Below are positions 57,103 through 64,000 of a stretch of DNA of 64,000 nucleotides, piece by piece. Origin of the DNA: Eremophila alpestris peregrina (taxonomy: Eukaryota; Chordata; Aves; Passeriformes; Alaudidae); the NCBI GenBank assembly GCA_009792885.1, contig WMCF01000016.1, forward strand, positions 11,782,492-11,846,491. Reading direction: 5' to 3'. A program made the position numbers and the translations under genes. Under the pieces are notes generated by a model, which worked only from the letters and a program-made list of their open reading frames with translations, searched no databases and was not told the origin of the DNA. How positions within the stretch are numbered: the first letter of the stretch is position 1; each line of letters begins with the position of its first letter.

Positions 57103-59705
57103 TTGACAAATTATCCTGGAGTTCTAAAATAACCCCACTCATTATGGTGTAAAACTTTGAATATCTAAGTAGTACAATATCTACTAATAGAATTCTTCTG
57201 TGATAATAAATGCAGTGTTGTCAATGCAATTATCTGCCAGGCAGAAACACTTAGAGTCACCATATTTTCATTCTTCATTGTTTCATCATATGAGAAGGAT
57301 AAGAAATTACTTTATGCTGTTTAAATACTGTGCACTTCTTAACCATTCTTACTGCTTTTCAAAGCCTTCAGTCAGAGCAAAATATTTTAAAATACTTAAA
57401 AATATGATAGTATCCATCTGCCATGATTCAAATACTTGTGGGAGTCTCCAACTTCAGGGTTGCATCTCATTGTGTGCTGTGGGATGTGGCTGACAATATT
57501 TCTGCAATTTGCTCTAATTCATTTTGGCAGAGAAAGGAAGTCAGAGGGAACCATTCTCAGGAGGCATCAACACTGCCCTTAGAATGCTGAGACTTTTGTA
57601 AAATTTAAGTTGTTTACATGGAAAATCTTTTCCTGGGGATGTTTTTGATTAAATTAAAAAAACTAATCCAGTCTTTTCCTTCTTTCCTCTGTAAACATAT
57701 GATCCTGGGCATTTAGCTTTATCACTATTTATGGTTTAGGAGGACTGGTATTTTCAGTGGTTGCTAGTATGATAATTTAATTAGAAATAATACTAATCTA
57801 CTGTAACTTAACACATTAACAAGCTTTAACTTTCCAGTCTTAACAAATCTTGTTCACTGCATTTCAGTCTGTTATTATCTGCATATTTATCTTACTCTTT
57901 CCAAAAAGAAGCAGCTAACTCAATCCTGATATCCAACTGCTTCAAATTTGAGTTTTAAAATAATGTGCCAGACTGTAGAGAAGAAGAACCATGAGTTTGT
58001 TTCTTGGAGAGGCAGAGTCAGCAACAATTGTCATTCCTAACAGGGCCCTTCCTCTGCTTCTCTTAGCCCAGTCATGTAGAATTGCTGTACATTCTTTCAT
58101 AAATTTGTTATAAAGTGTTTTAAAATTAGACTGGAACATTTTGGGGAATGTCTATCATATAAACAACAAAAAGCAATTTCCATATGCCTCCAGCCTTTGT
58201 ATTTTCTTTTGTTTGTGTGTTTCCCTTTGTGGGAGTAGAATGAGGTGCCTTTGACAGAGGGCTTTCCAATCTTCTTCCACACTGGTTGCACAATACTCAG
58301 ACTTTTTAAATTCTTCCAGTCATGTTTCTATTGTTCTGCAGTGGTATCTGTTACAAGTGTCTCCATGTATTTTAATTGCAAAAAATTTCAGAACATTTTC
58401 TTTACCCTTAATTACCCTCAGCTTTTGGCCTCGAATAACAAATGATGTCATCCCAAAGTGCTTGAGCAAATAGCTCTCCCTGAGTGAAATGGGAAAGGGT
58501 TTGAGGCAGGTTATGCTCAGTGAGGGGTCCCTCAGTGTGCTAGGATTAGTTTTGCAGACGTTGCCACAGGATGCTGTTGAATTGCACAATAGACTGTTAA
58601 ATCAGGTCAGGGTTGTTCCCCACCCCACCTCCCTCCCCCGGGTTTCCCTGCAGAAGGAAAATGACAGCCTGTCTGCATGGGAAGCACTGTGCTGCAATAG
58701 GAGAGTGTTGAGAGTACAATTAAAACTGGGAACTTTTGTAAAGACATTACTTCATTATCATTTCTGGCATTTATTCAGACTGCATTGTGAGGATCTTGGT
58801 TTGTGTTTTTAATAGCTGTTTGAGATGAAATTTCTATATTCTATGTTTTAAAATTGAACAATACAAATTATTCACTTGTTAAAGAATAAAACATAGATAA
58901 CTGGGGATACAGTTGTTGGTTCAGAATAATTTTAGTTCAACAGAATTTTTATTGAGAAATGACTCATCCATGCAATTTTTAATTTTCTTTGCATCATAAA
59001 TCTACTGTTCTTTAAAAGTGCAGTTTCACATTACACTTAATCCAGTGTAACAGAAGCTTGCTGTTGAAAGATGCAGTCCTGCCTGCTCCCTCAGAAACAT
59101 GTGGCCACAGGGTGAGTCACTTTGCTGTGCTTTTGGAGCAGGGAGAAGATGTGCTTGGTGGCACATCACTGAGTTGAATAATCTTAGACAACTTCCTTTA
59201 TTATATTCATATGAATAAACAGATACAAAGCTAAACAGAAATACAGAAAGTTGACATTTGATTGCAAATATTTTTTGTCAGTAGAAGCAGGAGGCCTCTA
59301 TACAACATAGGGAACTGTGAGGTCTGGGGAGGGGTAACATTATATGAAGATTTACATCCATGGATCACTGACAAATTGTTAATTTGATGGTGATCAGAAG
59401 TAATTTTCATATAATAGCTGTTTGGTTTAGTTCAGTCATTTCCTTTTCACCATAACATACTCCTACATCTGATGCTGACTTGAGCCTCTAGGAATATAGG
59501 ATTTAAACTTCTCTGGTCATTAAGTGCAATTTCCTGTAGAAGAGATTAAGTCATCCAGAAAGGTCACAAGACCATTCACTCCCTTCTCTCTGAACTCTAC
59601 AAGCCTCAAAACAAATATCTGGAAACAGACTTGAGATTTTTGAGAAAAATCTCAAACATGACACTGTGACAAAAAAAAGTGAGCAGGAGGGAAAGTGAAG
59701 AGAGT

Positions 59706-59990
59706 GTACCATCCCTGCTGGTACACTCTGGGATTCTGGGAGGTACCTCCCTGCTGGTACACTCGGATTCTGGGAGGTACCTCCCTGCTGGTACACTCTG
59801 TGGGATTCTGGGAGGTACATCCCTGCTGGTACACTCTGTGGGATTCTGGGAGGTACATCCCTGCTGGTACATTCTGTGGGATTCTGGGAGGNTCTGTGGG
59901 ATTCTGGGAGGTACATCCCTGCTGGTACATTCTGTGGGATTCTGGGAGGTACATCCCTGCTGGTACACTCCATGGGATTCTGGGAAGTCT
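59706..59990. repeat. 38-bp minisatellite (about 7 copies) with one N
   Basis: The unit begins GTACATCCCTGCTGGTACAC and ends GTGGGATTCTGGGAG. There are about seven full copies plus one truncated copy that abuts a single N at 59,892. The first two copies are shorter (about 34-35 bp). Apparent proteins across the array are artefacts of the periodicity. Confidence 0.92.
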
Positions 59991-62900
59991 GGCTCAGTCA
60001 GCAAGGCAGGACTTGATGCTCAGGTTCAGGACCTGTTGCAAAGCATCTGGATATAGAAGTGGTGGCTGCCAGTGTCAAAGCAGAATTCATGAATCTAATT
60101 CCCCTTTCCTGTCTGGACACAGCAGCAGCAGCTACTCCAGAAGTGCCCAGAAATGTGTGGCCCCAGCAGGAGGCAGCTGGCTGCCAGGACAGAGTGCTCC
60201 TTGCCACTCCTGAGAGAGCAGCAGCCACTGGAGTGGAATTCTCTGGAGGCTTGCACCCTCTGGTACCATCTGGATGGCCTTAGCAAGTGGAGTGTGTCTC
60301 TACAGAAAGCAGCAAATTAAAACCAAAGAATGCTACACACAGGGGTCTTTTCCTGTCTTACTGAGGTGCAGAGTCTTTCCTGACTTCAAATCTAATTATT
60401 GGTTTAGCCCTGAGCATGTGTGCAAGATGTAAAAGCAGGCATCTTTATGACTTGCTGCTTAAGTTTCCCCATCTATAAAATGAGACTGGTAGCACAGATT
60501 TTTCTTTGAGAAGTCTGTGTTTCATGAGTTTTTGTCACATTTCTCAAGGCATATGATTTAACAGTTGCCTTGAACAAGAAGGGTATTCATAACTATAGGT
60601 TTGATTCAAATTTCAATTCAATTTTATGGCTTGAGGTTGCTTTCTTATCAGTTGACAACTTTCACTTGAGCCTGGCCAGATCATTTGAAACTATGGCATG
60701 TTCTAATACAGAAGATTCCATGGAAACAGAATTTTTGTGACCCCTGGCACAGGTGGGAATTTCCATGCCCTTACTGGAAGTGTCCACATCCATTTTCACA
60801 CTTGTTAGTTTTGTTCTTAAGGTTTGATTCTGGAAGATGGTTCCTCCTCTATTTTATGCTCAGTGCTCTTCCCATAGATAAACCATCCCCATGGAAGTTG
60901 GACAATTTCATGTAAATGTGTACTTTCAAAAGATCTGATTTTCTGTGTTCAGGTATCTGCCAGATGAAGTTCCAGAAAACCCTCACGTTGAGGGATTTCT
61001 GTTCTGGGATCTCTTTTAGTACACTGTCTGCTTGGTTCCCTGCATCTCATCCTCATTTCCTGTCTGTAACAGGAGTTACTGACTTACTGCACTACTGTGA
61101 TATTGCAATAGTCATGATTGAGCTGAATGCTCTGCAAGTCTGATGCATGCTTTCTGCCCCAAACTGAGCTCTTTGAATGATTTCTTTTGCAGTTAAGGTC
61201 AATCTCTCTTGGGAGAGAATTCAGTGCTAGAAATATGAAATATGGATGGAGCACACAGCTTCCGAGTCCAAGAATGAACTTTTGCTAAGCAATAGAAAGG
61301 TTTTGTTGGGAATTTTAAACCATATTATCAGAAAATTTTGGTACATGAGTTTTCATCATTTTATAGGAATTGCTGAGTTCTCACTGTCTCCTCCATCTGG
61401 GAACAGCTGCTCAGAAAGGGGAAGGGGAAAAAAAAAAGGTTTTTTAGCTTTAAGCAAGAAGGGAGATTGGCAACCAAAACCAGCTGTAGAATGCAGGATA
61501 TTGATACCCATGACTTTTGCATATTATGCATTCTATACTACTCAGAAACAAGAGACTGTTGTAAAAAGGACAAAAGAGCCCACAGACAGGCAGAGTCCCC
61601 ACAGCCACTTCTGCCTTTCCATGAGCTCACAGCAGTTTGGAGACTCCAGTTAGAAACATTACCTGCAGTCATTTGATTCCTGCCTCTCCACTACTGTTTT
61701 CCACCACAGATTTCAGTGGGAATTATTCTAAATGGATCCTGAGCAATGCAATACTTGTGTATTCAGTGCACTCACAGGATAAGCTGGCCATGGTGGCTGT
61801 AAGGAGGAATTGTTTTTCAGATGTGTCATTTCTTTGTTAGCTTAGAACTGTCGGGAAGGAAGTATCAATGCTGGTTTTTCAGAGGGCATCTTTGTGCTGC
61901 TAGCTTTGAGGTCTCAGTAAATATGACAAATCATTTTGCAGTTTTCTGGACACTGCCAGTGTAACCAGTGGCAGCTGTGAGTTCTTCAATTATTCTGCTA
62001 CCAAGGCAGTGGCACTATTTGTTGTGTGTCTGTTTGTTAAAAACATCATAGGCTAATGCATCAATAGCTCAGATAGTGCTAATTTTGTCCTTTTCCAGCA
62101 GTCTAGATCTCAGTTAACAGAAAAAGCCAAACAGTTTTTCTCATGGTTTAGAAGATTTAATTGCAGATCAATGGCATTATGTTCAACAGGGAATCTTTGC
62201 TTGTCAGAGGTGGTTATGGGAAGCAGAGGCATTACTGACCTCTAAATGAACTGTACATATGTCTTCCTTTCTTTAGCCATGATGCTGTGGTATTTTATAA
62301 CCTTTGTAATTCATTCAAACATTAAAGGACTAGTTATTTACAGGTTTTATGCAGCCTGGCTGGATTAAAAATAAAAATCCTCCTTTAGTTTTCAGGCCTG
62401 TTAGATCATTTCTGAGTGATGCCAGGAGAAAGTTAAGCAGGAATACCCAGACAGGAGTGTGTGGTGTACAGTAAGAAAAGGTGCTAAACTTCCATTCTGG
62501 CCTGGATGGACTTGACCATCAAAAACATCTCATGATAAAATCAGTGGAATTCCACCTAGAGACTTAATGTTACCTTTTTCAGAATTCCAGCCTGCAGGGC
62601 AGTGGAGATCAAAAATAAGAACCTTTTGATCCCAGAGCTGCAAAGAACTATGGCCTAATCTCCAATTTTTGCTAAAACAAATGGTTAATGTCAAAAATGT
62701 AATTTCTGTTCATGTCACAGTTAAGGGCTACAGCCATCGTATCAAGAAGTCATAAAGTTGTTTTGAAAGGTAACTGAGTGCCAGGGCTGTGATCCATCAA
62801 CTTAAACAGGTAAAGAAAGCTTTATCATATTATTTTCACCACTAGTCACAAAGGATGGAAAACCTATGATAGGTGTAAAACCAATTAAAAATTACTAGCT

Positions 62901-63104
62901 GGTCATGTTTTCTTTCAACTGATTGCCTTCGTGGTGGTTTCACACACTATTTTAATCCAAACTGTAATGTATTTTATAAAGTACTGCTGGGTTTGTCTAT
63001 TCCATTAGGATGATGTTTTTGTCTAAGATCAATCATAGCAAACAGCATGTACTAAAATCAAGGTTTTCAAAGTAACTGGAGTTAAGTGATATATAAAATT
63101 GATG

Positions 63105-63225
63105 CATGAGAAGGCCCTGGGCTGTCTCACCTAAAACTGAAGTTAGGGCTGCTTTGAGCAGAGGGTTAGGCCTGGTGAGCCCTGAGGTCTCTTCCAGGCT
63201 GAATCATCCTGTGCCTCAGAGGGGC
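63105..63225 (+). mobile_element. Probable diverged CR1 fragment
   Basis: Reads GGCCCTGGGCTGTCTCACCT, then AGAGGGTTAGGCCTGGTGAG and GAGGTCTCTTCCAGGCTGAA with ATCATCCTGTG. This resembles a diverged CR1 3' end (gagggttggactaggtgat type), but the match is weak. Confidence 0.45.
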
Positions 63226-63499
63226 CTTGGGCTGCGCTGTCTCTTATGTGACTTGGAGGCAAAGGGGTGGAAATTGATGTAATTTACTTCTATATTAGAC
63301 CACCTTGCATTTGATATATATCAGAAATGTGATTTGTTTTATTTTAAAGAAAAGTGTTTTCAGCAAAGCAGGTAACACCAGAATTAACTCCGGTTGAAAA
63401 AGCTGAAATATTTATTACCACATATGACTTCCCTTGCATTTTCTGCAAATGAAAATTTTATGATAGTATATTTTTCGAGTTTGTCTTCCTTAATTAAAG

Positions 63500-63833
63500 A
63501 GCAATTAAGGAGTAGTTGTGGGAGCTGGTGTTGTTTAACCTGGAGAATAGGAGGCTTAGAGGTGACCCTCTACAGCCACCGGAAAGAAGGTTGGAGCCTG
63601 CAGGGTCTCTTCTCCGGGGCAGTAAGAGGACAAGTCTTAAACTGTGCCAGGGCAGCTTGGGGTTGGGCACTGGGAGAGATTTCCTCACAGTAAGGGTGAT
63701 TAGAGTTTGGAATGGACTGCCCAGGGAGATGGGGGAGTCACTGTCCCTTGGAGATGTTTCAAGGAAAATTTGGACATGGCACTTGATGATCTCAAGGTGT
63801 TTTCCAACCTAATTGATTCTGTGATTCTGTAAC
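63500..63833 (+). mobile_element. CR1 LINE 3' end
   Basis: Reads CTGGAGAATAGGAGGCTTAG, CTGTGCCAGGGCAGCTTGGG, GAGATTTCCTCACAGTAAGG, GGAATGGACTGCCCAGGGAG, and the terminal TTTTCCAACCTAATTGATTC with an ATTCTGTGATTCTGT repeat. It is the longest and clearest CR1 copy in the window. Confidence 0.93.
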
Positions 63834-63886
63834 GCGTGAAATCAAAGACGTATGACTGATCTTCCTTATACCTCTCTTCCTTGCAG

Positions 63887-63947
63887 TGTAGTGAGTGGAT
63901 CAGGAACATGGTACGGCACCACGGAACGAAGATGGGAATTCGGCCAG
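63887..63947 (+). other. Exon-like segment, gene unassigned
   Basis: A pyrimidine-rich tract ending ccttgcag precedes a 61-bp stretch open in two frames and followed by gtactg. CpG content rises from here to the window end. By synteny IL17RD should begin near or beyond this point, but neither open frame (CSEWIRNMVRHHGTKMGIRP or VVSGSGTWYGTTERRWEFGQ) matches IL17RD that I recognise. It could be a 5' UTR exon, a noncoding RNA exon, or chance. Confidence 0.25.
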
Positions 63948-64000
63948 GTACTGCCTTGACCCCCCCCCTTATTTGCAGGAGGGCGGCAGCAGCAGCCCGC

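Larger units (their letters stand above)
52800..63880. other. Gene-poor region downstream of HESX1
   Basis: About 11 kb with no recognisable coding exon. It contains CR1 fragments, a CTCF-motif tandem array, a 38-bp minisatellite and moderately GC-rich patches (about 54,830-55,030 and 60,090-60,280) that I cannot assign. Short open frames here resemble no known family. Confidence 0.6.

Noticed and set aside
59551..60213. Repetitive reading frames across the 38-bp minisatellite
   Set aside because: Periodic peptides appear in several frames on both strands, as expected from a tandem repeat, with no splice or start context.
1..64000. CRISPR arrays, phage, operons or endogenous retrovirus genes
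   Set aside because: The window is intron-rich vertebrate DNA. I saw no spaced repeats of CRISPR type and no gag/pol/env-like frames.

Overview
The window is vertebrate nuclear DNA, almost certainly from a songbird (Passeriformes). The evidence is compact GT-AG introns, several chicken-repeat-1 (CR1) LINE 3' ends in both orientations, and a degenerate SINE with a tRNA-Ile-like head and CR1-like tail, a kind I recall from passerine genomes. The gene order DNAH12, ASB14, APPL1, HESX1 matches the conserved block on human 3p14.3. Gene names rest on recognising protein families by eye plus this synteny.

Layout: (1) 1-11,591 (+) holds the last 15 coding exons of DNAH12, an axonemal dynein heavy chain: 781 residues covering the end of the AAA+ ring and the C-terminal domain. 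(2) 13,438-19,405 (+) holds complete ASB14: nine coding exons, 592 aa, with a ubiquitin-interacting motif, ankyrin repeats and a SOCS box. (3) 19,406-25,351 is a convergent 3'-end interval. (4) 25,352-45,788 (-) holds complete APPL1: 22 coding exons, 708 aa, with BAR, PH and PTB domains and a GC-rich promoter. (5) 45,789-50,696 separates the divergent APPL1 and HESX1 genes. It contains a 31-bp CCAAT-box tandem repeat, a 17-bp VNTR interrupted by a 100-N assembly gap, and a CR1. (6) 50,697-52,664 (+) holds complete HESX1: four coding exons, 206 aa, with an eh1 repressor motif and a paired-like homeodomain. (7) 52,665-64,000 is gene-poor. It has CR1 copies, a 38-bp minisatellite, a short tandem array carrying three consensus CTCF sites, and an unassigned exon-like segment at the far end. 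By synteny IL17RD should lie just beyond, but I could not identify it here.

The genes are not an operon and do unrelated jobs: ciliary motility, a Cullin-5 ubiquitin ligase substrate adaptor, an endosomal signalling adaptor, and a forebrain/pituitary transcriptional repressor. All exon phases were chained by hand. Every junction closes in frame with GT-AG except the donor of ASB14 exon 2. I found no undescribed multi-gene system. The most interesting signals are regulatory tandem repeats (the CCAAT array and the CTCF array) and two odd splice donors.
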